Source: Gemmatimonadaceae bacterium | Lineage (GTDB): Bacteria; Gemmatimonadota; Gemmatimonadetes; Gemmatimonadales; Gemmatimonadaceae | Direction: 5' to 3' | Length of the DNA: 64,000 bases | NCBI GenBank assembly: GCA_019186945.1 | Contig: JABAQJ010000011.1 | Span: 62,001-126,000 of the forward strand | Part shown: in pieces, positions 26,489-35,032 of the stretch | Layout of the letters: every line of letters starts with the position of its first letter | Numbering within the stretch: the stretch's first letter is position 1 | The notes under the pieces: generated by a model | Database searches by the model: none | What the model was told of the DNA's origin: nothing | What the model saw: the letters and a program-made list of their open reading frames with translations, nothing else | Position numbers and translations under genes: made by a program

Positions 26489-29152
26489 GTGCGCCAAATG
26501 GATGCCGCACGCTGGGAACGTGTGCAGGATCTCTTCCACCGCGTCGCCGACCTCGCGAAGTCCGAGCAGCTTCGTATCCTCCGAGAGGAGTGCGGGGCAG
26601 ACATGAAGCTCCACGACGAAGTCATGGCCCTGCTGGTCGAGGATGCCCGAGCCGATTCATTGCTCGATCGGCCCGTGGCCAACATCGCTGACGCTGTCCT
26701 GAATGCACCGGATGCCGGCGTGCGTGCCGGCGCGCGGTTCGGCGCCTACACGATCCGTCGCAAGCTCGGTGAGGGAGGGATGGGCGTGGTGTACCTGGCG
26801 GATCGAGTCGACTTGGGCAGCGTGGCAGCGATCAAGGTGCTGCGTGATGCCTGGTTGTCGCCCGGACTGCGGGAACGATTTGCGTTCGAGCAGCGCGCGC
26901 TTGCGCAGTTGAACCATCCGTCGATCGCGACGCTGTTCGATGCCGGCACGCTTCCGGACGGGACTCCATGGTTTGTCATGGAATACGTCGAGGGCGTGTC
27001 GTTGACATCCTGGTGTGCCTCACGCGCGTCGACGCTGCAACAGCGCCTCCGTCTCTTCAGGGAGGTATGTGCAGCCGTGATTCACGCGCATCGTCATGCG
27101 ATCATCCATCGGGATCTCAAGCCTTCGAATGTCCTGGTCACCGAAGATGGGTCGGTGAAGCTGCTCGATTTCGGCATCGCCAAGCAGCTCGACGTCCTGG
27201 ACGACGCGACGCGGACACGCACCGGACTGCGACTGATGACTCCGGCGTACGCCGCGCCGGAGCAGATCGCCGGCACGCACGTCGGTCTGCATACGGACGT
27301 CTATTCGCTCGGGGTCATCTTGTACGAATTGATCGCCGGTCGACTCCCGTTCGATCTCTCGGACCGGACTCCCGGGCAGGCAGAGGCCATCGTCCTGGAG
27401 AGCGATCCGCTCCGGCCATCGCAGGCAGCCAGGCTTCCGGCACACGGGGACAGCGTTCCAGCACCGGCGGTTACGCGCGACGAGTGGAAGGAACTGGACG
27501 TTCTTTGTCTGACGGCCATGCACAAGGAGCCCGGTCGGCGCTACCCCTCGGTGGAGGCGCTCGTTCGTGACGTTGACCATTTCGTGCGCGGCGAACCGCT
27601 CGAGGCCCAACCGGACAGTGCGCGGTACCGCGTATCCAGGTTCGCGCGGCGGCACTGGCGGCCCCTGGCCGGCACGGCCGCAGCGTTGGTGGCGGTCATT
27701 GCGCTGACAGCCTTCTACGCGTTGCGTCTGGCGGACGCGAGGAATGCCGCGGTGGCGGAGGCCGAGCGAACCCAGCAGATCCAGGGCTTCCTGATGAACC
27801 TGTTTCAGGGAGGCGACGAGGCCGTCGGCCCCGCGGACAGCCTGCGCGTGATCACGTTGATCGACCGCGGCGCCCAGGAAGCCGCCCGACTCGACGGCGA
27901 GCCTGAGGTGCAGGCCGCACTCCATGAAACGCTGGGGAGCATATACCAGAAACTCGGCAAGCAGGAGCGCGCGGATACGTTGCTCGAGTCCGCGTTGCGG
28001 CAGCGTCAGGCAATCTTCGACCCGCAGCATCCGGAGATCGCGCGCAGCATGGTGGCGCTCGGCCTTCTGCGTGCAGACCAGGCACGATACGACGAGGCCG
28101 AGCGTTTCATCCGCGATGGCCTTGGCTATCTGAAACAGCGGCTGCCACCGACGGACGCGCGAATCGCGCGCGCCACGACCGCGCTGGGAGTCGTGCTGCA
28201 GAATCGTGGCGAGTACGCCAAGTCGATCGCCGTGTTGCAAGATGCAGTCCGCGCGCAGTCCGGGCCCGCCAGGTCGAGGGCTGACCTTTCCGCCAGCCTC
28301 ACCGAACTGGCCAACAGCTACTTCTACTCGGGCAACTACACTGCCTCGGACTCGCTCAACCGTATCGTGCTGGCGCTCGACCGCGAGATCTTCGGCGCTC
28401 GGCATCCACATGTTGCCGATGACCTGATCAACCTCGGCGCCATTCAGTTCGAGGCTGGCCACTATGCGGAGGCCGAGCGGTACGATCGCGAGGCGCTGGA
28501 CATCATCAGTTCTTTCTACGGTGCAGATCACCAGGAAACGGCGTCCGCGCTCGTGATGCTCGCCCGGGCGATCGTTTCGCAGGGGCGCCTTGATGAGGCA
28601 ACGCCTATCCTGCGGCAGGTATTGGCGACGCAGGAGCGCGTCTACGGCAAGTCGCATCCCCGGGTGGCGTCGGCACTGAACGAGCTTGGCCGTGTGGCCC
28701 AGCGGCAGGGACGTCTGGACGAAGCCGAGGCCGATTTCCGCCGCATGGCCGACATCTACCGCAACGTCTACGAAGACAAGCACTACCTGATCGGGATCGC
28801 GCTATCCAACCTCGCGGGCGTGTACGCGGAGCGACGGGAGTTCGTCCGTGCCGAGCGAATGTTTCGCGATGTGCTCCGTCGATACTCCGAAACGCTGGAG
28901 CCGGATCACCTGTATGTCGGGATTGCGCACGCCCGACTCGGCCGCGCGCTGTTGGGTCAGCGTCGTTTTGCCGAAGGCGAGAGAGAGAGCCGGGTGGCGT
29001 ATGACCTCTTGTTGAAGCTGCCGAGTCCGCCGGCGCCGTGGGTGCAGTTCGCGGGGACCGACCTGGTGGCGGCGTACGACTCGCTCCAGCGGCCGGCGGA
29101 TGCCGCGCGAATCCGAGCCGAAATGGCGGAGGGCGCGGGTATCCGCCGGTGA
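26489..29152 (+). CDS. Ser/Thr protein kinase with TPR repeats
   Basis: An 887-aa membrane-bound kinase starting at GTG 26489 after GAGGG. An N-terminal helical domain of ~85 residues precedes the kinase: GEGGMG loop 94-99, Lys116, catalytic Asp209 in HRDLKPSN, DFG 227-229 and APE 256-258 are all present, so it should be active. A transmembrane helix spans ~389-412, and the rest is a periplasmic TPR array of about ten repeats (ALHETLGSIYQKLGKQERAD and similar). The TPRs should bind peptides or proteins outside and signal to the kinase. It follows the ECF gene by 21 nt, forming a kinase-sigma signalling pair. Confidence 0.94.
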   Translation: MRQMDAARWERVQDLFHRVADLAKSEQLRILREECGADMKLHDEVMALLVEDARADSLLDRPVANIADAVLNAPDAGVRAGARFGAYTIRRKLGEGGMGVVYLADRVDLGSVAAIKVLRDAWLSPGLRERFAFEQRALAQLNHPSIATLFDAGTLPDGTPWFVMEYVEGVSLTSWCASRASTLQQRLRLFREVCAAVIHAHRHAIIHRDLKPSNVLVTEDGSVKLLDFGIAKQLDVLDDATRTRTGLRLMTPAYAAPEQIAGTHVGLHTDVYSLGVILYELIAGRLPFDLSDRTPGQAEAIVLESDPLRPSQAARLPAHGDSVPAPAVTRDEWKELDVLCLTAMHKEPGRRYPSVEALVRDVDHFVRGEPLEAQPDSARYRVSRFARRHWRPLAGTAAALVAVIALTAFYALRLADARNAAVAEAERTQQIQGFLMNLFQGGDEAVGPADSLRVITLIDRGAQEAARLDGEPEVQAALHETLGSIYQKLGKQERADTLLESALRQRQAIFDPQHPEIARSMVALGLLRADQARYDEAERFIRDGLGYLKQRLPPTDARIARATTALGVVLQNRGEYAKSIAVLQDAVRAQSGPARSRADLSASLTELANSYFYSGNYTASDSLNRIVLALDREIFGARHPHVADDLINLGAIQFEAGHYAEAERYDREALDIISSFYGADHQETASALVMLARAIVSQGRLDEATPILRQVLATQERVYGKSHPRVASALNELGRVAQRQGRLDEAEADFRRMADIYRNVYEDKHYLIGIALSNLAGVYAERREFVRAERMFRDVLRRYSETLEPDHLYVGIAHARLGRALLGQRRFAEGERESRVAYDLLLKLPSPPAPWVQFAGTDLVAAYDSLQRPADAARIRAEMAEGAGIRR

Positions 29153-29173
29153 CGAGCGGAGTGAACTACGGCG

Positions 29174-29998
29174 TCAGCGGGTCAGCCGGACATCCGGCAT
29201 ACCGCCATCCGGCGCCGCCGGCATCGCCAGCAGTGCACGACGATCCGCCTGTCGCCGCACCAGCGCGGCCAGTGCCAGCCGCGAGCCCACGGACATCTTC
29301 TGCAGAACGCTGTGGACATGGCTCTTCACTGTGTGGATAGCGACGCCTAACGTCGTCGCGATCTCCTTGTTGCACATGCCGTCGACGATGAGTTGAATGA
29401 CCTGTCGTTCCCTGGGCGTCAGTTGGACCTCGCGTGACAAGCGTGGATCAGGAGCGTCGGCGTCGTCGGACGGCGACTGCGCCATCAAGGTGGCCGGCAC
29501 GTCGATTCGCAGCGCCGGTGTCTCGGCCGACAATGCGCCGATCACGGCGACGAGTTCGCCCGGGGCGGCGCCCTGCAGCACGAATGCGCGAACGCCGGCG
29601 TCGATCAGAGTGCCAATGACGTCACGATCATCGACTCCCACGACTACCATGTCGCTCGTTGGCGCTCCTCGACGCGCAGCGGCAATGAGGTCGACCATAA
29701 TGCCACCATCCGTGGCGTGGTCGAGCACGATGATGTCCTGCGCGCCTGAGGTGCGACGTTGTGTTGCCAGCCACTCCGGCGCGGACGCGTCGACGATGAA
29801 TCCGGTTCGCCTTGCCAGGCTGTCTGCCAATGCCTCTCGCGTCAGCCTGCTGGAACTGACTACACGCACCGTAGGCGACGACGACGCAGCGGGTGTCGGT
29901 TCAGGTGTTGCCGGGGCCACCAACCGTAACGTCGACCCGGCGGTGACCACATCGGGGCCCGCCAGCGAGAAGGAACCGTTTCGCAGCTCATTCGCCAT
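29174..29998 (-). CDS. LuxR/NarL-type regulator with atypical receiver
   Basis: A 274-aa regulator. The C-terminal LuxR HTH is clear: LTPRERQVIQLIVDGMCNKE and TTLGVAIHTVKSHVHSVLQKM. The N-terminal half looks like a receiver fold with IIVLDHA (Asp93 as possible phosphosite), but it lacks the paired acidic residues after the first strand (VVSSSRL) and the conserved Lys (VLQGAAP in place of VLKG). It may be regulated without phosphorylation. A ~40-residue low-complexity segment precedes it. It converges with the kinase gene 21 nt away. TTA-GGC (Leu-Gly) at 29345-29352 sits in the HTH. Confidence 0.85.
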   Translation of the reverse strand: MANELRNGSFSLAGPDVVTAGSTLRLVAPATPEPTPAASSSPTVRVVSSSRLTREALADSLARRTGFIVDASAPEWLATQRRTSGAQDIIVLDHATDGGIMVDLIAAARRGAPTSDMVVVGVDDRDVIGTLIDAGVRAFVLQGAAPGELVAVIGALSAETPALRIDVPATLMAQSPSDDADAPDPRLSREVQLTPRERQVIQLIVDGMCNKEIATTLGVAIHTVKSHVHSVLQKMSVGSRLALAALVRRQADRRALLAMPAAPDGGMPDVRLTR

Positions 29999-30239
29999 GA
30001 CAGCGACCTCCGCCCGGTGAACACGGGCCGCAAAGGTACGAAAAACGAAGAAGGCACGATGCGCGCCGACGTTGGCGCTGCGTCATGCCTTCGACTCACG
30101 GAGCCATACGCCCCGTTCGACAAGGTTCCGGCGGTGCACCGGATATGATGGACGTCGCCGAGCGAATCACATCGGCGGCCCCATCGCATCTTACTTGATT
30201 TTCGGCTCGGCGCAAGCCGCAACGCGCCGGTCCGGATTG

Positions 30240-30965
30240 TCAGTTGGTCGCCAGCAGCAGTTCCAGTTGACGGCGCAGTTCTGCCAGTTCCTTTGACTTG
30301 AACGATCGCCTGGTTTCCTCCAGCACATCGACCGTGCGCTGCACCGCATTTCGCAGCTGCGCGCCGCGCGGGCAGTTGAGCAGCGTACACGCATGACACT
30401 CGACCGGATTTCCCGCCAGAGCGCGACCGATCTCCTGCAGATCCGTCAATGATCCCATGACGTTGCGTAACGTCAGGGACAGGAAGACGTCGGCGCCGGC
30501 GCCAGCGCCCGCCAGCTCGCGGACGGCCGCCAGCTCTGTGTACTCCTGACGTGAAGCCGCCAGGCGCTGCTCGATCCGCTGCATGGCCTGATAGGAACGA
30601 AACCTTGTAACGGAAGACTTCACCTTGGCCAGCAGCTCCGGGATATCGGGCGGTTTCGTCAGGTATGCGGACACCGGTAGCTCGATGCATGCCACCGCCG
30701 ACCGCACCGACGGATACCCCGTGATCACGATCACCGGGAGTCCGCCGCTTTCGCTGGCGATCTGCCTGACGAGTGCGAGGTTGGCATTGCCGGGCATCTC
30801 CAGATCGGCGATCAGCAGATCGAACGACTCCTGACGCACACGTTGCAGTGCATCCTCGCCATTCGAAACCGTCTCGCAGGCGTACCCTTCGAGGCGCAGA
30901 AGCTCGGCCGTGGAGGTGGCGAAAGTCGGTTCGTCGTCAGCGAGCAGAATGCGTCCCATTTCCAT
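30240..30965 (-). CDS. Response regulator with C-terminal Cys cluster, no DNA-binding domain
   Basis: A 241-aa protein from ATG 30965 (ATG 30959 also possible). The receiver is complete: Asp10/Asp11 in LLADDEP, phospho-acceptor Asp54 in LLIADLEMPG, and Lys104 in YLTKPP. The following ~130 residues are helical, with a coiled-coil feel, and contain CHACTLLNCPRG (Cys190, Cys193, Cys198), then a helix VLEETRRSFKSKELAELRRQLELL. No HTH, GGDEF or other output domain is seen. Its start lies 29 nt inside the 3' end of the histidine kinase gene, so the two are co-translated and presumably cognate. The Cys cluster may bind iron-sulfur or zinc, or sense redox. Confidence 0.85.
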   Translation of the reverse strand: MEMGRILLADDEPTFATSTAELLRLEGYACETVSNGEDALQRVRQESFDLLIADLEMPGNANLALVRQIASESGGLPVIVITGYPSVRSAVACIELPVSAYLTKPPDIPELLAKVKSSVTRFRSYQAMQRIEQRLAASRQEYTELAAVRELAGAGAGADVFLSLTLRNVMGSLTDLQEIGRALAGNPVECHACTLLNCPRGAQLRNAVQRTVDVLEETRRSFKSKELAELRRQLELLLATN

Positions 30966-33885
30966 AGGCTGTTCCGTCGAGAGAGTGCGGAAGGGGAAGT
31001 CGTACGACAAACACGGACCCACCTTCCGGCGCGTCGTGCACGCCGACGGCGCCGCCGAACGCCGTCACGGATCCGTGGACGAGCGCAAGACCCATCCCCA
31101 TTCCCCCAGTGCGCCGACCCGGCTCCTTGGTACTGACAAACGGATCGAAAATGCGTCCCCGGACTTCGGGCGGGATGCCACTCCCCTGGTCGCGCACCGC
31201 CAGCGTGAACAAACCATGGTCGTGCGTGGCCGTCACATACACCGTTCCATCGCGTGGCGACGCGTCCACGGCATTCTGCACCAGATTGTAAACTACGCGC
31301 CGGATCAGCGCATCCGGAAACGGAACGACCGCGGGCGCCGCCGTCAGATCAACGCTGATGCGGACGCTCGCCGCTCGATTCACCTGCTCGATGAACGCCA
31401 CGGCATCGCCCACCACGGTCTCCACCGACGCGCCACGACTGGCCTCGGGCTCGTGACGGTACGTCTCGTAGAGCTGACGCGTAACCTGCGCAATCCGGGC
31501 GATTTCCCGTTCGATCGCCCCGACGTACTTGTAGTGCGGATGTGTCTCGGGCACGGCGTGCTTCACCAGGCTGAACGCTGAGTGGATTCCCGCAAGCGGG
31601 TTGTTGATCTCGTGCGCGACGAGCGCGGTCAGCCGACCCATGGTAGCCAGGTTGCCTAGTTCGCGCAGCGCCTGCTCGGCGCGTTTCCGATCGGTAATGT
31701 CGCGGGCGTTCACCAGTAGCTGCGTGATCGTGCCGTCGTCGCTGGCGATCGGCGTGACCGAAAGATCCCATGTGTGGACCTCGCCGTAATCTCCTTCCCG
31801 CTGCAACACGAACGTCGACCCCATGCCGGTGTACCCGCGCGCGCAGGCCTCTTCGAGCGATTGCCTAACCGTTTCCGATCCTCGGAACGCCGGGAACTCC
31901 CAGATCGGCCTTCCGATGACGGCGGCCTCGTCCGCACAGAGCCGGCGGCCGGCCGGGTTCATCTCTCTCACGCATGAGCGCTCGTCGAGCAGGGCCTTCA
32001 TCTGGCTGGCGCTATCGAATGTCGCCCGATACTTCCGCTCGCTCGCTGCCAGTGCCGCGTCCGCGTTCTTCCGCTCCGTAATATCCGCAGTCACGCCCAG
32101 CGCACGGAGCGGGAGCCCGCCCTCCGAGCGTTCGACCACGCGCCCGCGTTCGACGAGCCAGTGCCATCGATCGTCCGCATCCCGAACGCGGTACTCCAGC
32201 TCGATAGACTCCGTGGCGCCGGCCAGATGGCGGGACATCGCCCGAGTGACATCCGAGCGGTCCTTCGGATGTACCAGCTGCAACCACTGGCTCAGAGGGA
32301 CGGCGGCCAGTGGCGGTGCGTGACCCAGCCGAGTCCAGAGCGCTCGGCCCCGCTCGATCGTGTCATCCACGATGTCCCAGACCCAGAGGCTGTCGGTCGC
32401 GCTTTCCAGCGCCGCGTTCACGCGCAGGCGTTCTGCCCGCGCCGACGCCGTCCATGCAGTGTCCGCCAACCGCAGTGTCACCGGAAGGAGGACGGCAAGC
32501 ACCAGCCCCAACAACAGGACGCCCTCAGGCAGATCCGACTGGGCCCGCGCAAGCGTCGATGCCGTTGGCCAGACGGCGATCTGCCAGCGCGCACCGGCCG
32601 CCGGCACGTCGACCACGGCTGTCCGCAACCACTTCATGTTGCTCGCGCTGTCGGGCGCCGAGCGAACTACCAGACTCGAGCCAAGCCGCACTGCGAGATG
32701 GAACCCTGTCAACGAGTCTGCGAGCAACGTCCGAAAGGCGCGACGTGCGTCGAAAAGGACGGCGAACGGCGCACGACACGGTCCCGCCGAGCAATCCCGA
32801 ACACCCAAGGCGAACGCCTCGCGTCCGGTTGGGGACACGATAAACTCGCTAGGCGCCTCCGACTGCACGAGCGGAGGCGCGGGCGACGCCTGCATCCTGG
32901 CCACCATCGCCGGGAGGATGCTCGTGAACGCGGAGTCCGAGGGCACCACGATCGCGGTTGGAAACGCGCGTGCCCGCGGCGTGCCCGCTCGCGGCCAGGC
33001 CGCTGCAGCGATCGGCTGCGTCTCGTCGGCCACCAGCACGCGCACCTGTGCCACGAGCGCGCTATCGATCGACGGTGTACGCACGGCGGCTCGCATGGCC
33101 AGGCGTTCCACGCCGTTCATCAGCCTGACCAGCTCCGCGCGCACGCTCCGATTGGCCAGCACCGCCGCCAAATCGATCTGTCGTTGCATCTGCTCCTCGT
33201 CGCGCTGGACCAACGCCAGCCAAGCGAAGATGACGGTCAGCGCCGCGCCAACGCCGACGGCGTTCGGCAACCAGCGTCCGAGAGGCCAGCGCGGGGAATG
33301 CGTGCTGGCCGCTAGCCGCATCAGCACGCCGCCGGTGATGCCGCAGATTGCCAGAACGTACGGCGAGGCTCCGAGAAAGAATACGACGTCCGTACCACCC
33401 TGGCTGCCGACGACGCGCCCAAGGAGCACCGTGATCGACAGCAGCAGGGCGACCGCCCCGAGCACTCCTGCCACCGCGCGCGCAACGCTCCGGTCCCGAC
33501 GCCATGTCAGCGCCAGAAGCCCGACCGCGCAGAGAGTCAGCAGCAGGGCCGATGTCGGGGGAACGGCCTCGAGCCATCCAGCACCCCTCCTTCCCCCTTC
33601 GATCGACTGAGGGCTTGTCGAACGCATCACCAGAACCGCCAGCCCGAGCGCGGCAGCCAGCACTCCGCCGGCGCGCACGATCCAGCGGCGTCGGAGCGCG
33701 CGCCCCATGAGCGCAGCCGCGACCGCCGTGCTGCCCAGCGCCGCGCCCACAGTCATCGCAGGAAACGATGCCAAGGGCTGCCGCAGTCCGCTCCCGGGAA
33801 CCAGTGCCCCGACCATACCGAGCGCGGCAAGGGCAGCCACCACCGACGTCACACCGTTGAGGGATGGCGACGACAGTGCACGCAT
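30937..33885 (-). CDS. Multi-helix PAS histidine kinase
   Basis: A 982-aa sensor kinase from ATG 33885 (AAGG 4 nt upstream); a GTG frame extends 42 codons further. The N-terminal ~230 residues form about six to seven helices, followed by a ~200-residue extracytoplasmic sensor region with a CHASE-like start (QRDEEQMQRQIDLAAVLANRSV), another helix, and two PAS/PAC units (RVRDADDRWHWLVERGRVVE..TADITERK; WDLSVTPIASDDG..NARDITDRK). The HisKA phospho-His is about 758 in ALVAHEINNPLAG, and the ATPase N-box and G-boxes (VYNLVQNAVDAS, RDQGSGIPPE, GMGMGLALVHG) are intact. The stop overlaps the response-regulator start. Confidence 0.93.
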   Translation of the reverse strand: MRALSSPSLNGVTSVVAALAALGMVGALVPGSGLRQPLASFPAMTVGAALGSTAVAAALMGRALRRRWIVRAGGVLAAALGLAVLVMRSTSPQSIEGGRRGAGWLEAVPPTSALLLTLCAVGLLALTWRRDRSVARAVAGVLGAVALLLSITVLLGRVVGSQGGTDVVFFLGASPYVLAICGITGGVLMRLAASTHSPRWPLGRWLPNAVGVGAALTVIFAWLALVQRDEEQMQRQIDLAAVLANRSVRAELVRLMNGVERLAMRAAVRTPSIDSALVAQVRVLVADETQPIAAAAWPRAGTPRARAFPTAIVVPSDSAFTSILPAMVARMQASPAPPLVQSEAPSEFIVSPTGREAFALGVRDCSAGPCRAPFAVLFDARRAFRTLLADSLTGFHLAVRLGSSLVVRSAPDSASNMKWLRTAVVDVPAAGARWQIAVWPTASTLARAQSDLPEGVLLLGLVLAVLLPVTLRLADTAWTASARAERLRVNAALESATDSLWVWDIVDDTIERGRALWTRLGHAPPLAAVPLSQWLQLVHPKDRSDVTRAMSRHLAGATESIELEYRVRDADDRWHWLVERGRVVERSEGGLPLRALGVTADITERKNADAALAASERKYRATFDSASQMKALLDERSCVREMNPAGRRLCADEAAVIGRPIWEFPAFRGSETVRQSLEEACARGYTGMGSTFVLQREGDYGEVHTWDLSVTPIASDDGTITQLLVNARDITDRKRAEQALRELGNLATMGRLTALVAHEINNPLAGIHSAFSLVKHAVPETHPHYKYVGAIEREIARIAQVTRQLYETYRHEPEASRGASVETVVGDAVAFIEQVNRAASVRISVDLTAAPAVVPFPDALIRRVVYNLVQNAVDASPRDGTVYVTATHDHGLFTLAVRDQGSGIPPEVRGRIFDPFVSTKEPGRRTGGMGMGLALVHGSVTAFGGAVGVHDAPEGGSVFVVRLPLPHSLDGTAYGNGTHSAR

Positions 33886-34478
33886 GGCGCCTTGGGGGCT
33901 CAATGGAAGGATCGATCGAGTCACGAGCCGGACCGTCGCTTGCTGCGGGGCGAGCCGCCCCCGGGGAACACGAACGTCACCGTCTGGCTCCTGCTGTGGA
34001 GCGGGCTCCACCAGAGTGCGTGCCCCGGCAGTAATGCGCCGGTGCTGCCGCCGCGAGTGCTGCCTGTCACGCTATGCGAGGAGTCCGGACGACGCAAGAG
34101 CGCGGACCGCGTCATCCGGGATGAGCGCGCCACGGAACCGCCTAACGTGAGCACTCGGAACGAATGCCTGCGATACTGCGCCATCCATCCACGCCGAAAT
34201 AACCTGGCGCGATCGCCCTGCCTGTCAAAGGGCGCGCTTCGCACGGCAGTCGAAGGGTTCGCGAAAACCGGTTCGCATCCGCAAGCTGTCAATTGTGCCT
34301 CCAGCGACCCGGAGGCCCAGCGGCTACAAGCTGACCAGTGGTGTCCTGCCGCGGGTGGCGGAGCCACACTGCTCAACGCCACCCGCCGCACACGGCATCG
34401 CAGTAAGTTTCGCTGCTCATGTCCAGCGATTCCCAGGGTCAGCGCTCCGCCTCGTCCGCAGGAGCTTCCGACACGCTC
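33886..34478. other. Divergent intergenic region between histidine kinase and cytochrome c
   Basis: 593 nt where no supported gene was found, unless the kinase begins at the upstream GTG (34011) and the cytochrome at 34419. It should hold the promoters of both flanking units. One exact GCCTAACG word is at 34140-34147, in non-coding DNA. Confidence 0.4.
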
Positions 34479-34889
34479 ATGCGGTGCGTAGTCAAGTTCG
34501 CCGCCGTCATGTGTATCATGGCCCCAGCAGCCCACGGTCAAACAACGACGGCGGGCGCCGAACGGACAACCTTGACTGGTGTGTACACCCGCGACCAGGC
34601 GAATGCCGGCCGAGATGTCTATGCAGGGCGCTGCCAGAGCTGTCATACGGCGGCATCGCATACCGGCCCGGTGTTCGCGAACTCCTGGGCTGGGCGCACG
34701 CTCTCCGATCTGTTCGCGTTCGTCAGCGAGCGGATGCCGAAGGATGCGCCCGGCAGCCTCACGCCCGAGGAATGCACGCAGGTCATAGCGCTCATCCTCC
34801 GGCTCAACGGGATGCCCGCCGGCGACGACGATCTGCCCGCGGATACCGCGGCTCTCAGACACATTCGTATCGCAGTGCGGACGCCGTAG
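34479..34889 (+). CDS. Periplasmic c-type cytochrome
   Basis: A 136-aa exported cytochrome c from ATG 34479 (34419 is an in-frame alternative adding 20 polar residues). Signal peptide VVKFAAVMCIMAPAAHGQ, then GVYTRDQANAGRDVYAGRCQSCH with the haem-binding CxxCH, and MPKDAPGSLTPEE, the Met axial-ligand region seen in cytochromes that serve PQQ dehydrogenases. It lies 143 nt upstream of the PQQ dehydrogenase gene on the same strand and most likely receives its electrons. Confidence 0.9.
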   Translation: MRCVVKFAAVMCIMAPAAHGQTTTAGAERTTLTGVYTRDQANAGRDVYAGRCQSCHTAASHTGPVFANSWAGRTLSDLFAFVSERMPKDAPGSLTPEECTQVIALILRLNGMPAGDDDLPADTAALRHIRIAVRTP

Positions 34890-35032
34890 CGCGATGGGAG
34901 GGCGGCGCAGGGCACGTCGTGGCGGAGATTCTGCATCGGTTGCCCCTCACGAAGCGGCGTTCTGTCCGCCAAGTTGACTGGTTCCGAGCCCACGGCGGCT
35001 CCCCGATGAAACGCTGTCCACGAGGAGTTGAG

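Noticed and set aside
27020..28783. Long antisense frame (587 codons) opposite the Ser/Thr kinase-TPR gene
   Set aside because: The sense strand encodes a clear kinase and TPR protein; the antisense translation has no recognisable domain and arises from high-GC codon bias.
34295..35032. 246-codon N-terminal extension of the PQQ dehydrogenase frame
   Set aside because: It crosses the cytochrome c gene in another frame, is not protein-like, and the ATG at 35033 has a strong ribosome site and signal peptide.
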